Below are positions 46,790-58,809 of a stretch of DNA of 64,000 bases, one piece after another. How positions within the stretch are numbered: the first letter of the stretch is position 1; each line of letters opens with the position of its first letter. Position numbers and translations under genes: made by a program. Source of the DNA: Suillus spraguei (lineage: Eukaryota; Basidiomycota; Agaricomycetes; Boletales; Suillaceae); contig JABCPU010000143.1 in the NCBI GenBank assembly GCA_016800925.1, positions 91,428 through 155,427 of the forward strand, given 5' to 3'. The notes under the pieces were generated by a model. It saw only the letters and a list, made by a program, of their open reading frames with translations. It was not told where the DNA came from and did no database searches.

Positions 46790-47745
46790 TTGCTACTTAA
46801 GGGTCTTATATAGAACGTGTATACAGTGACAATACAACTGTACAGGGATAAGACTTCTTGCCAGTCCTTAAGTACACAGTCTCTGACTTTTCTACTTTGT
46901 GGGAGATAATGTGCTGAGTTCTTGGGTGGGTATCTTTCAATGGTCTTTCTCTTGAAGATCTGTATGAAAGTGTTGAGTTTGAGATTTGAAGTAGTGTTGT
47001 ATGGTAGGTATGTTTCACCCTAGTAGATCATGTCTCAACCTATGAAATTATGTTTCAACTTTGTCGCATTCTCTGAGTGCGTGTCTCCCCTTCCGTTGAA
47101 AGAGAGAGTCTTTAGATCTGTGTACGTAAAGCTTAGTCTGAGAGCTGTTAGATATTATATAGTCAACCCCTGTAAGGTAGTATATAATGCAGAGTAGATA
47201 TAGATTTCTTAGTCTTACTTCAAGGCTAGTATGCCTGCACTTTCAGTTCTTATGGTTTTTACATGGTTGGAGACAAGAGTGTAAAGTGGGAAGCTGTTAT
47301 TACAGGAAAAAATGGGCTCCTTATATACCTTTTGGAGGCCCTGCTTACTAAGTATGAATCTACACATAGATTGGTAAGAAACCTTCCTATTTAGTGTGTT
47401 GAGTCAGCTTATTTTACTAAGTACATTATAAATACAGTGAATTCTTACAAAGCATGACACAAGGCTGTTGAGTCATCTCAGGGATTGGTCATGCAAAAGC
47501 TGACAAACCAAGCCTTTTGGGTGAGCTTACTCATCCTTTTTACTAAGTAGATTACAAATAAAGTTCAAATCTTACAAAGATCTTACAAAGCATGATAAAT
47601 CATCAAATTTGAGAATAGAAAGTTCTGCAATAAAATGAAAGGGGATAGAAAATGAAGGAACTAAATCAAAGTAAAAATATAAAAGACAATCAAAGTGTGA
47701 GCAAAAATATAGGACAGCCTAGAGATATGCACTGTTGGATCTTTC
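46790..47745. mobile_element. unidentified insertion of about 950 bp inside J
   Basis: J RNase H breaks at the codons for TMR and resumes at YIFGIINLMVEVD. The intervening AT-rich DNA has no coding signal. The last 25 nt form an inverted word (GGTATGAATCTCATACC). Possible target duplication is GGTAT/GGTGT on minus; the ends are not exact. Confidence 0.45.
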
Positions 47746-48271
47746 CTATTACTCTTTCTTATATACAATCTTGGTATGAATCTCATACCATGTATGATAC
47801 CGCATAGTGCGTAATGTTCTGAACAACCCGTATAGCTCGAGCTTTGCTTGCAAGTAGTGGCTCTTGACTTTGGTAAGCATTAGCAAACCAAAGTGGCTAG
47901 GGTAGCACTTCATGTCCTCGCCGATTTGTGAGAGTATAAAACCTATGGCAATAGAAGAAGTGTCAACAGCTAGAATGACTTCTCACCCAGAAACATAATC
48001 AAGTGGTGTAAGTGCTGGCAACTGCATAATTGCATCCTTGAGCGCTTGCATAGCTACCTTCTGGTCATGACCCCACTCGAATATGATGTTCTTGTGCATT
48101 AGCGCCACTAGCGGTCTCGCTATCTTGGCGAAATCCTTGATGAAAATACGCAAGATGCCGCAAGTACCTAGGAAGCCCCGTATGTGCATAACAGTGCTAC
48201 ACTCAGGCCAATCATGGATCTTTTGTACCTTTCTGGCCTCTGGTATGCGCCCCTCGAAGGTACACATGTGC

Positions 48272-49097
48272 TGTTACAAGAACACCTTCTTGTGCCCCTA
48301 CTATATTTTTCCTCCTATGTGTCGCCATCTACTCTCATCCCGACAAGGCCTCCATCCTTGTCCTCCGCTACCTCGTCTGGCTTGCCATCGTCACTCCTTA
48401 CCTCGCCTATGCTCGCCTCCTCCATTGTCACTAAACGCGCACTCTTCCAGTGCTCTCCATGCTCCTTGCGTCTCTCATGTCTCAAACACCTTTGTTGCAT
48501 TCAACGCCTTCTTCTGTGCTTCAACACCTGCTGCCCCCTGGTTCACACAAACAACTTGTTGGCTCAAGGACTATGTCTGGTGTCGTATTTCCTTTTATCT
48601 TTTCCCTTGCATTTACCCATGACTCGTGTGTCGCCTCATTAACTTGTACCTTTTATACCTTTGGCTCTGCACCTATGACTCCCTTTTGCACATGCATGCA
48701 TTCATTGGTTCATACACCTCTGACTCATCTATGAGCATGCATCTTCCTATTGGCTATCTGACTTCATACTTAATCTAGCAATACTTACATATTCGTGCTC
48801 CGCTTCAATCTTACATATTAATATGCGCAGATAGCCTTTGTACTTCTTTAACTTGATCTTCAACCCTGAACTTCCTTCGATAAGCTTTTCATTAAGCTTA
48901 TTGTCACTATTTGAACTTCATAGAAGCTCATTGCTTCTACATCTTTGATCATTGTCAAGAACCCCATCTCTGTGATGTAGGTTGTGAGACAGCACATAGC
49001 GCCCACCTCTGACCAACGCAACTAGCACACTCTGCGCTAGGAGACTGATACACATGGGCCGCCGCTCTTGATAGAGTGCCTGGCTAGGTTGCTAACA
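48272..49097 (+). mobile_element. solo LTR, family D (D2)
   Basis: 826 bp, starts TGTTACAAGAACACC and ends GGTTGCTAACA, with exact duplication TGTGC (48267-48271, 49098-49102). It splits the reverse transcriptase of J between NIVGH and MCTFEG. Removing it restores the frame. Confidence 0.92.
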
Positions 49098-49436
49098 TGT
49101 GCCCTACAATATTGGCGGTAGGTGTGGCTAAAATGAACTTTTTGGCGGAAATGGTTAGCCCAACCATATGCAAGTGGTGCAAGATGCGGTTAACCACAAT
49201 TAGGTGTTCCCAGATGAAGTGGCAAATGCCAGCGTTCCCCAGTATGGTCTCATATGAACTGTCAGCTCTCTGATACCACGTCTTTACCAACTTCATGGCA
49301 ATGTCATCAATGAACAGGAATGTGTACATCAGGATCTCATCTTGTAGAACGAAGCAAATATCCCCTTGAAAGAGCTGTACGCTGTTAGTGTGGCCCATTG
49401 GAAGTGTGGTTAGGTGGTAAGGCCCCAATGGTGTAG

Positions 49437-49910
49437 AGGCGTATCAACCAATGAGAATGCGCATGTGCGCAAAGGAGTCATAAGTATGAAGCCGAAGGTA
49501 TAAAGGGTGTGAGCCAATGAGGCGATGCACAAGTCAAGAAAGGTAAATGGTAAAAGCATAAAGCATAACATGATACCAAGACGTCCTTGAAGGTAGAGGT
49601 AGACATGGGGTTCCCGTGAACCAAGAGGGTGCGCGTGTTGAAGCACAGAGTAATGCGATGAGTGCAAAAGAGGTGCTTGAAGCGCGCGAAGCGGGAGAGG
49701 CGTGTATAGGTGTGGAGAAGGTAGAAGGTGCGTGAAGAGGGCATGTTCAGTGGCGATGAAGGAGGCAAGCATAGGCAAGGTAAGGAGTGACGATGGCAAG
49801 CCAGATGAGGTAGCGAAGGACGAGGATAGAGGCCTCGTCAGGACGAGAGTAGACAGTGACGCATAGGAGGACAAATGATAGCAGGGGCGCAAGAAGGTGT
49901 TCTTCTAACA
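49437..49910 (-). mobile_element. truncated D-family LTR (D3)
   Basis: On minus it starts TGTTAGAAGAACACCTTC and follows the D LTR for about 470 nt, then stops at the J reverse transcriptase. The 3' half is missing. Open frames inside it are artefacts. Confidence 0.8.
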
Positions 49911-49990
49911 ATTGCAAGCGGTAAGATGCCATTGACAGCTCATACATGCTGACATGCATGAAACCTGTTTCAAGCATGGTCACGGAGATA

Positions 49991-51417
49991 TAGTGTATAC
50001 TTTATAAGCTTAAGATACTTGGGAGTATAGTTCTAAATTTCTAATACCTTACGATAGTTTTTGTACTACAGATTAAAGGGCAAATGAATTAATGGCATAG
50101 TTTTATGACTTATCCTTGCCATGAAACTGTGTCAAAACCCTTAATTATGTATGACTAAGCAATTTCCCACACCTTTCAGAGTTTTGTCATACATTTTCCT
50201 ACCTTTCTATGAAAGTTGACCAAGTTAGCATTTCGTAAATCAAATATTTAAATAATAATAGTCAATATAGATTATGTAATGGACTATTCACCAGTATTTG
50301 TGTTGTTGAATGTTTTTGAATGTGATGTGCTGTTTGTGAAGTCTTTGAATGTGATGTGTTGTGTTTATGTTGTTGAATGTTTGGACTAGTTCCAAAGTTT
50401 TGGTAGCCAATCAGCGGACTTTAGGATGACTAAGCAAAGTGAGTCATAATGAGTCATGTGGAGTCATTTCACATGTGACTCATCTTGAGTCATGATGAGT
50501 CATATTACCTTATTTAGTTAGTAGCGCAGCCACATCTATAGTAGTATATAAAGGGACCACTTTTCCCCTCTGAGCAATAAGAAACATATTACCATTATTA
50601 CTCAGTATTGGTGTGAACATCTGAGTGAATATTAGTTTATTCCCTCACTTTCTTTGTCACTGTTTCCCACGACATTTTGACCATCTGAGATATTATCTTT
50701 ACATTCTTTAATTGCACTAGCTAGCACACGGTTGTTAGTCATCTAGTGTAGCCTGCTTTATTCTCTTTATTGACACAGGAAATCGTTTCTGTGGGGAGAA
50801 TTATCGTATTTTCATTGATTGAGTGACGACAAATAGGACTTATACTTTATTCAGTAATATTAAGAACCTGGTTAGCTTTAAGACTACATCAAGAGGGTGT
50901 ACTCTGTTCTGATTCTGCGTCATACTCATCGTGAGTGCCTGAGCAGCAGAGAAGTTAATTTTGAGGCCATGTATTGATTGATTCGATTGTATTTGACTTC
51001 TAGTTTGCTCTCCTAGTTGTGAAATAAGAAGTAGTCAAGATATTGTTCTGACACATTTCATATTGTTACTTCATTATCTGTAGCATCGTAGCACTGCATC
51101 AAGCCAGTTATCAGTTTGGCTACACTTTGTATTTCCGCCATCACCTTTCTCTGAGTTATTTGAGTATTATGTCAAGCCAATTAGTGGTAACTATCTTCCT
51201 AAGTTCCTGAATTCTGATCAAAATAGTTAGCAGATACTAACCCTGAGATTTTCCCACACAGATCTCTACCCTTTTAGTCATTGGTAAATTGCCTAGAAAA
51301 ACTGCAACTCTGTTTCTGCAACCCCCAACGAATACCACATTATCAACCGTTGGTATTTGTCTGAACCGTTGACTGTGGAAGGATTGTGAAATCTGGTGAT
51401 TTATTTGCCTTTCGCAT
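49991..51417. other. AT-rich non-coding DNA with a promoter-like block
   Basis: No gene. 50304-50390 repeats TTGAATGT words. 50440-50502 holds five TGASTCA sites, followed by TATATAAAG at 50545 and an AATAAGAAAC word. This resembles the U3/R of an LTR, but I could not find its ends. Confidence 0.45.
50440..50502 (+). promoter_or_regulatory. cluster of five TGA(G/C)TCA bZIP-type sites
   Basis: Sites start at 50440, 50450, 50476, 50486 and 50496, with a near-match at 50460. They lie about 45-105 nt before TATATAAAG (50545). TGASTCA is the Gcn4/AP-1-type binding word. Confidence 0.55.
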
Positions 51418-51889
51418 TGTTACGAACTGGGGTGGCGTCACCAGCGACAGTGAAAAGACACAGTCGGTCTGCTAGGAAGTTCTACAATGTCCAGAAGAGG
51501 ACAAGGTGAAAGTACAAGGAACACGTTCTGAGTACAATCAAGGGTTGTCCTCAAAGACAAGTCTAAGAGGTTCTACAAGAATAGAGACTAAGACTAAGGA
51601 GTGCTTAGACTTAGAAATGATTCAGGACGACTTAGGTTGGAGACCTAAGCGAAGGATGTTCCAGGTAAAACCCAGTAAGATTAAAGTAAGGTATACAAGC
51701 ATAATACAACGTGCTTAAATAGGCCAATATGTGTGCATGGACCAAGGGAAACGTGGGAACATAAGTGCGTATCCAAAGAAGGAAGGCAACTATAGTACAG
51801 ATGCATTGAGCATATGAGTCAGAGTCATGTTACATAATATACAAGGTAAGGGAGGCAGAAAATGAATAGGGGCACGTACAATTGTAACA
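51418..51889 (-). repeat. 3' LTR of element E (family A)
   Basis: 472 bp, in element sense TGTTACAATTGTACG to GTAACA. It is directly preceded by the polypurine tract AAAAAGGGGGTAA (51890-51902). This links all family A solo LTRs in the window to element E. The 5' LTR is beyond the window. Confidence 0.9.
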
Positions 51890-51902
51890 TTACCCCCTTT
51901 TT
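51890..51902 (-). promoter_or_regulatory. polypurine tract of element E
   Basis: AAAAAGGGGGTAA on minus, immediately upstream of the 3' LTR. It is the expected plus-strand DNA primer site. Confidence 0.8.
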
Positions 51903-52750
51903 ACACGTAAAGTCACCGACTTTACTCGTCTTGATTAGCATAGTAAACGGGATCGTCACTATACTCGTAGTCCTCATCGAAGACTGACCCACTTCTCATA
52001 TATGCGGCCTCCTCAGCACCATCATGCCATTTAGAATCCCTCCTCTTCGCTGATCGAGATTGTTCATTGTCAAGCTGTTGTTCCCAAGCACGAAGTGCAT
52101 CGTAGAATCCTTCATCCTTCCAAGTCAACGTGAAGGGGGAGTCCCAACTCGTCAAGGGCAGTAGATGGAGAGATGAGTAGGTGACCAATACCTACAAATC
52201 TTACACTGATATTCCGCACAGTTCTTCTGTCAATGCCCAAGCAGTCCACAGATGCAACACTTCATGTTTTCACCGGGGTTGGAGATGGACTTGCGTAATG
52301 GTGATGGTGAAATGACGGGTTTGGGACTAGTGGATCTAGCGCACTTCTTCCCCTTTTTCTGCTTCATACGCTTTAAGGCAAGGGTGTTGTTATGCCTGAG
52401 TTGTGCCTGCTGGGCAGGGGTGAGAGTGTATGCTGACGTTGGGAGGTCAGGGGTGGTTCCTCGTTCAGCAACTGCAAGAAGTTCATCCGAAGACGAAGAA
52501 GAGGTTATGCCGAAGTCTTTTACTAAGACTGGCGAGACAGGATCCATCGGACCAAATGATGACGGGATGGACATGGGAGGATGAATATGAAGGTCTTGTA
52601 ATTGAGGACCGAGCGCTATCAGCTCAGCGACAGGGACCCTAATAATTTTGCAGCCTCACACTGCTCTTCTGTGCAGGGCTCATATAGCCATGCGGGATGA
52701 TCATGGGAGACCATGACGGGGGGCGGTGAGGTCGGTTGTTCGGTAGGAGA

Positions 52751-53226
52751 TGTCACAACCCACAAAACGAATTAACGCTAGGGCAGAGACTAGGACTCAA
52801 ACTAAGGTTATCACAGAGGAAGAGAAGAGCAAGGACGTCTTGGATTGCTACAAGTGTAGATACAAGAGGTTTGAACTAAAGAACTACTACAGCGAAACTA
52901 GCTAACTATATACACATATTGAAACTGAGATATAAACTGAGTTTGAAACTACTAGCCAATCATAAAATAGAAATGAGAATCGTATGATGTGATGATTGTG
53001 ACATTGTTATGACATCATATTCTAGAAGGTTCTAAGATCACGTGACGCTATCTTATCTTATCTTATCCGATAGCATCATAAAAGATCTCTTCGTCTTCAT
53101 CAGGAAGTTCGGTTATAGAAGCGGTTATAGGGATTTCAATGGAGTTTGTGTTTGTCTTAGCGCTGGGTTTAGACGCTTTAGGGAAATTGAGGAAAGAGTA
53201 ATGATTTGTATTTGGAATTCGTGACA
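52751..53226 (-). repeat. 3' LTR of B2, encoding the end of pol
   Basis: 476 bp, TGTCACG to GTGACA in element sense, preceded by AGAGAGGGGGTAA (53227-53239). The last 54 codons of pol lie inside it (stop at 53063). Confidence 0.93.
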
Positions 53227-56200
53227 TTACCCCCTCTCTAGGATGAGCGTCATCGCGAATGTATGAAGGTCTGATGTTACGTGTTCTCCATTTCTTGAAA
53301 TCTTCCGAATTAAGTATAGAGCCTTGAATTCTTTTGGTTTTAGCCGCCGTGGGATTCTTTTTATGAAACTCTGCTATAAGAATCGGGGAATTCTTTACGT
53401 TTTCTTCTGGTTCCCATGTCGATTCTTCTATCGGATATCCTTCCCATTTTACTCGGTATTGCAGCTTTCCTCGGAATAGTCGGCTATCTAATACTTCTTC
53501 TACAACAAATTCTTCCTGATCGTCAACTATGTCAGGAGGTGGTCGGGTGGGTTGAGAATGAGGGATCATTCGAGATGCATAGTATGGGGTGAGTAATTGA
53601 ACGTGAAAAACCGGATGGATCTGATAATTTGCCGGTAATTTCAATTTATAGTTCACCTCGCCAATCTTCTCTAGTATTTCAAAGGGCCCAAGACGACGAT
53701 CTGACAGTTTTTGACTTGGACGACGTTGTTTAATATTTTTCGCGTCTAGCCAGACTTTGTCTCCCTTTTTATACTGTGGTGCGTCTTTTACTCCTTTGTC
53801 ATAGAACCGTTTCATTCGTTCATTGACTAGTTTCAAAGTATTTTCCGCATCATCTCTTGCTTCTTTCATTTGATCCACTCTTTCATCGGCAACAGGAATA
53901 CGGGAGTTGGAATTAGGAGATATCGTGAATTCTGGATTATATCCATATAGAACTTTGAAGGGCTATGACCGGTGACTGTGACTGCGTTATTATGCGAGAA
54001 TTCTGCAATCGGCAACCAAGATACCCAATCATTTTGTCTATAAGAGGTAAACAGGCGTAAATATTGTTCAACTTCTTGATTTACGCGTTCTGTTTGTCCG
54101 TCCGTATGAGGATGATAGGCGGTCGAAGCAGACCATTTTGTGCCTAATCTTTTTGACATTTGTCCCATAAATTTGGATACGAACTGTGTTCCTCTATCTG
54201 AAATCACTTTCTTTGGTGTTCCATGATGTTTCCATACATTCTTTAAAAATAGCTCGGCAATTTCCTTCGAGTCTACTTCTTTATTGGTGGGAATGAAGTG
54301 TGCTTGTTTCGTAAATCGATCAACAACAACAAAAATGCTATCACACCCTTCACTCTTTGGTAGGTCCACAATCAGTCACATGTAATCGTTTGCCAAGGTC
54401 CTTCTGGAACTTCATTTGGTTGTAAAGTCCCGTCGGTTTACTAGGATAGACCTTTGTTTGTCTGCAACGATCGCAACCATCTACATAGTCGTGAACACTT
54501 TTTGTCATCATTGGCCACCAATAGTTTCTGGAAATCAATTCTAAGGTTTTGGCACGTCCAGGATGTCCAGCCGGTGGTGAGTCATGGAATAACTCTAGAA
54601 TTTCTCGGCGGATTTCTTTATCATTTGGAACATAGACCAATCCTCGGAATAACACCAATCCATCTTCAACATTCCATTCTTCGACTCCTCTACGCAATTG
54701 CACCGGTGCTGCTTTTAACGTTTCTAGCGCTTTCATTACTTCAGGCTCTCGTTCTGTACTTTGTCTGATCTTTTTAAGAAGAGATTTTTCTCCTTCTATA
54801 AGAACTTGGCCTCTCTTAGCAGCATTGATTTTGAAAAATTCCGGTTTAAGCAAAATGCGATCAGAATTGTCGTTTTCTACCCCCCCTCTGTGGTCTGATC
54901 TCCGAGACAGACGATCGGCCTTATCATTGACTACACCAGGCTTATGTTGGAGTGTAAATTCGTACTCCGCCAGGAACAGACTCCATCTGGCTTGCCTTCG
55001 TGTCAATTTTTGACTCGTCATGAAATACTCGAGATTCTTATGATCGGTCCAGATTTCCACAGGTTGAGGTGCTCCCTGCACATAGTGCCTCCACTCTTCT
55101 AACGCTCGAATGATTGCTAATAATTCTTTGTCATGAATGTCGTAATTTCGTTCTGCATCATTCATTGACTTTGAATAATAAGCGACAGGATGCCATAGTC
55201 CATCTTCCATTTGTTGAGAAAGTACTGCACCAGATGCATAATCAGAAGCATCGGTCTCTATTCTTTTCTTTTTCTCAACGTCTGGCATTACTAGGAGCGG
55301 AGCTTCTGTGAATCGTTTCTTCAATTCATCAAATGCATTTTGTTGTTTCTCCGTCCAATTCCATGGAACATCTTTTCTTAGCAAATCATTCATTGGTCTG
55401 GCTATATCTGAGAACCCCAATATGAATCTTCGATAGAAGTTGGCAAAACCCATGAATGCTTGTATGTCTTTTACGCATTTGGGAACAGGCCATTTTAATA
55501 CTCCTTCTACTTTCACAGGGTCCATAGATACATTGCCTTTTTCCACGATCAACCCTAAGAATTCGACTTTAGACTGTTCGAAACTACATTTTTCTGGTTT
55601 CAAGAACAGGTCATTATCTTTCAATCGTTTGAGTACTTCTCGCACGACTTTTCGGTGTTGCTCCTTATTTCCATTTGTAAAGACCAAGATGTCATCGATG
55701 TAGACAACGACCGTCTTTCCATCAATAAGATCTCTAAATATTTCATTCATCATGGTCTGGAAAGTTGCTGGAGAATTCGTCAACCCGAAATACATTACGG
55801 TTGGTTCATGGTGACCAAAAGGCGTTTTGAAGGCTGCCTTCCACTCGTCTCCTTCTTTCATCCGAATATTATTGTATCCCCATCGTACATCCATTTTGGA
55901 GTACATTGTGGCACCAGTTAAAGCATCAATTAGATCTTGAGATCTCGGTAAAGGGTACGCGTTTTTAACCGTTTTCTCATTGAGCTTTCTATAGTCCATT
56001 ACTGGTCGTAATTTGCCATCTTTTTTGGCCACAAGAAGAAAGGTGCTGCAACAGGAGATTGTGAATCTCTAATACGTCCTAATGCAGTTTCGGCTTTTAA
56101 CCAATCTTTCAGTGTGTCCATTTCTTTTGGTGATAAAGGATACGGTTTTGCATTCGGTGGAAGATCATTCTCATCTTTAAGATCTATCGCATGATCCCAT

Positions 56201-56876
56201 TTCTTTCTTTCAGGAAATCTCTTTGATTCCTCTTCTGAGAATACACCCAGGTAATCATGAAGCCAGTCTGGAACCATTTCTTCTACAGACTTTTTCTTCT
56301 TAGTAGCTTCCTCTGCTACTTTTTGTTCTGTGGCGATAGAAGCTTTATATCTAATCCATTCATTCTTTGGACTATCTTCATCTTCTATTTCCTCAACCAT
56401 CGCCCTCTTCTTCGCCATGCCTTCGTCATCATCTTCCTCTTCCGTGGGAATCAGATCTGGCAAGTCACCCTGTTTTTGGGTTTTTCGTTTTTCTCTATTT
56501 TTTTGTCTTTTTTCTTTTTTAGTCTCACACTTAATTGGGCATCGTGTAAGAGCAAATCGTCCTGCGTTCCAATCAATCTCCGGGTTATGATACCTTAGCC
56601 AATCTATACCGATAATAACATCATCGCTTCCTAGATCTGTAACCATGAAGGCTGCTTTGTCTTCTTCATGATCTCCAATCTTTAATCCTATTTCAGCGAA
56701 TTTGTCATAGCTCCGGCGGCATTTAAGGAACCATCAATGTTCTTGACTGGTATGGGACGCAATAATTTACGACACCGGACATCATTGTTCTTCACAAATC
56801 TTTCACTTATAAATAATGTTGATGCACCACAGTCCACAAGTGCTTTTACGTCTGCTTGTCTGTTCTTTCCTTTCAT
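53063..56876 (-). pseudogene. pol: B2 pol polyprotein, several one-base shifts
   Basis: The domain order is as in B1. Protease (ALVDCGASTLFI, 56840) is followed by reverse transcriptase (YIDDILVF), RNase H, integrase (HPGRAKTLELI, SDRGTQFVSKF, DGQTERVNQEVEQYL) and chromodomain (FRGKLQYRVKWEGYPIEEST). The TGA of B1 at the VRWGY position is CGA here, so the main frame 56032-54350 (560 codons) is open. Compared with B1, single bases are lost near 56877, 56700, 56030 (ACAAAG to ACAAG), 54425 (GGTCCC to GTCCC), 54375 and 53958 (AAAGGG to AAGGG). All are in or beside runs of the same base. Confidence 0.92.
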
Positions 56877-57000
56877 GTAATCGGAATATAAAAATGCTCT
56901 GATTTGGATCGTATATACACTTCCGTTACATCTGAAAAACTAGAAAGAATAGAGAATCGATTGTTCGGGTCTAGGTCTGCAGACTCTGACTTCAACCCTT

Positions 57001-58036
57001 CTAAAAACCCTTGCCTTCTTTGGAGGATAACCAGTCCTTGAACCATTTAGGCGCGGTTTCTTCTTCGGCAGACGATGCCTTCACTTGCGCTGGTTTTGGC
57101 GCTTCTTTACAGTTCCTAGCCATGTGGCCTTCTCCACCGCATCTGTAACATTTAAAAGCACCAGGCTTTCCTTGCGGTTTGGGGGCAGTCTTTTGCCTTC
57201 CGGAGTCGACATCCATAGCGTCACTGTTACTGGGTCCAGCCCTTGATGAAGAAGGAACTCCACTGTTAGACTTGGGAGTCCACCAGGTGTTTCGCTTCTT
57301 CTCTGCGTCCAACTCTTCAAAGTTTTGCCCAATTTCTACTGCTCTTTCAATCAGTTTGTTGAGAGTATTCTTGTCTTTGAGCGCAACATGAGCGAGTTGT
57401 TCTTTGATCCGGGTTTGTAGACCAGATCGGAGTTTGAGGCGGAGGTCGTAGTCGGAGAAGTTTGTGAATACCGACTTTTGTTTGAAGGATGCAACGTATT
57501 CTGGAACAGAACTAGATCCTTGCCTAAGGGTTCTAATTCTCTGATGGCCTTCGCTTCTTTGTTCTCATCTTTAAACATGCGTGAGAACTCCTCTAAGAAT
57601 TCATTGAAGTCCAATTCTCCTGCAGCTTGTTTCTTAACGTAAGGTTCTGCCCATTTTCCGGCATTTCCCTTAAGATAAGACAACATTAAGCTGAGATGTT
57701 GTTGTTGCGTTGCGTTGGGTATTGTGTGAGGTAAAGGGATACTTGTGCCAGGAATGTTTCGACATCGATGGAGTCTTTTCCTCCAGTGAACTCTGTTGGC
57801 TTCGCAATTTTGGGAGTTCCTCCTGTTGATGTTGGTTTTGCTTCCAGTTCATCAATTCTTTCCCTATATTGACGAAGTTCTTCATGGAGTTTTTCGTTCT
57901 GGTCTTGTAAGACATCGTTCATATTCCTGAGCCTTTGAACTTGCTCTTGGACTGGAGCAATCGCAACATTGATAGCATTTGCGATGTACTCAGCCAAAGC
58001 TTGTTCATTGTGAATGGTAGTGGCGGGAGCAGACAT
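57001..58036 (-). pseudogene. gag: B2 Gag, two small frame breaks
   Basis: Same protein as B1 Gag: start MSAPATTIHNEQ, coiled-coil region, capsid-like region and zinc knuckle CYRCGGEGHMARNC. The frame breaks near 57716 (a few bases lost) and near 57530. Otherwise the sequence is nearly identical to B1. Confidence 0.9.
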
Positions 58037-58796
58037 AGTACCAGTTGTTTTCTGGAACCCGATTTACTGATGTCTGTGGTTGACTAGTCGTAACGGTCAA
58101 CCCGAAAAGGAAAGATGGTGAAGAGGAGATGGGAAAAGAAGTATGTAAATGGAAAACTGAGCGGTCCCCGATATCTGATCGGATCTACCACGTACTCAGG
58201 TCCTAAAGGGTTCTTTAGTCAACCCAACTAGGCGCTTCCCTATTTACTAACTAAGAAAACTATAGTAAAAGGTTTTTGTGATCTTCCAAGTGGGAAAACT
58301 CGAGGGACACGGTGCTCTTCCAGCCGAAGCTTACAAGCGACCAGTCTATCTTGGACAACGAGGCAATTCCACTAAATACTTCGAAGAAGACTAGACCTTC
58401 TATCGTATGAAGAGAAAACTATCGTAAAAAGGAAACTATCGTAGAGCTCAGCAGGCAGGGTCTTGGGCCAGCACTGAGGTCACGGATCGAACACCTAATG
58501 TTGCTCGTCCACCGTCTACTAGCAGCAGCAATGTAAGGCTGGGCCTGGTAGAGGTCTACTAACTACAAAAGACTATTGGTAGAAATGCGCTCAAATGAGC
58601 AAAGGGGAGAAGAAGATCGCGACTTTTTTAGGGTCGGGCAAGACAAAACTTTTGTACTAGCCTGCAAGTGCAAGTGCCTTTACAGACGCGTACAGAAGAT
58701 GATAAGAGACTTTTGAGAGTCGTCTACAACGGTACTATCGTTGAAGAGGAATCCAAAAGAAAAGTATGCAGCGGTATGCGAGTCGGAGTCCCCTAA

Positions 58797-58807
58797 AGTT
58801 CAAACCT
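58797..58807 (-). promoter_or_regulatory. self-complementary primer-binding site of B2
   Basis: AGGTTTGAACT begins 2 nt after the 5' LTR in element sense. Its exact complement AGTTCAAACCT lies in the LTR at 58926-58936, about 35 nt downstream of a TATATAG box, where the transcript should start. This is the arrangement of Tf1-type self-priming. B1 has the same pair (23333-23343 and 23461-23471). Confidence 0.65.
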
Positions 58808-58809
58808 AA

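Larger units (their letters stand above)
46463..49990 (-). pseudogene. pol: Ty3/gypsy pol remnant (element J), several insertions
   Basis: Minus-strand pieces of one pol. Reverse transcriptase reads YHLTTLPMGHTNSVQLFQGD, the catalytic TFLFIDDIA (D-D pair) and FILATPTANIVGH. After removal of solo LTR D2 this joins directly to MCTFEGRIPEARKV and RGFLGTCGILRIFIKDF. RNase H follows (EVILAVDTSSIAVGFILSQ, with a TGA just before). Its C-terminal part, LMVEVDAKYIKGMINNPDLQ and VHVPATKHTGADGLSRRP, lies beyond an insertion of about 950 bp. No integrase is present after the hAT relic at 46443. The motifs belong to a Ty3 lineage common in Agaricomycetes and clearly distinct from B and E. Confidence 0.82.
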
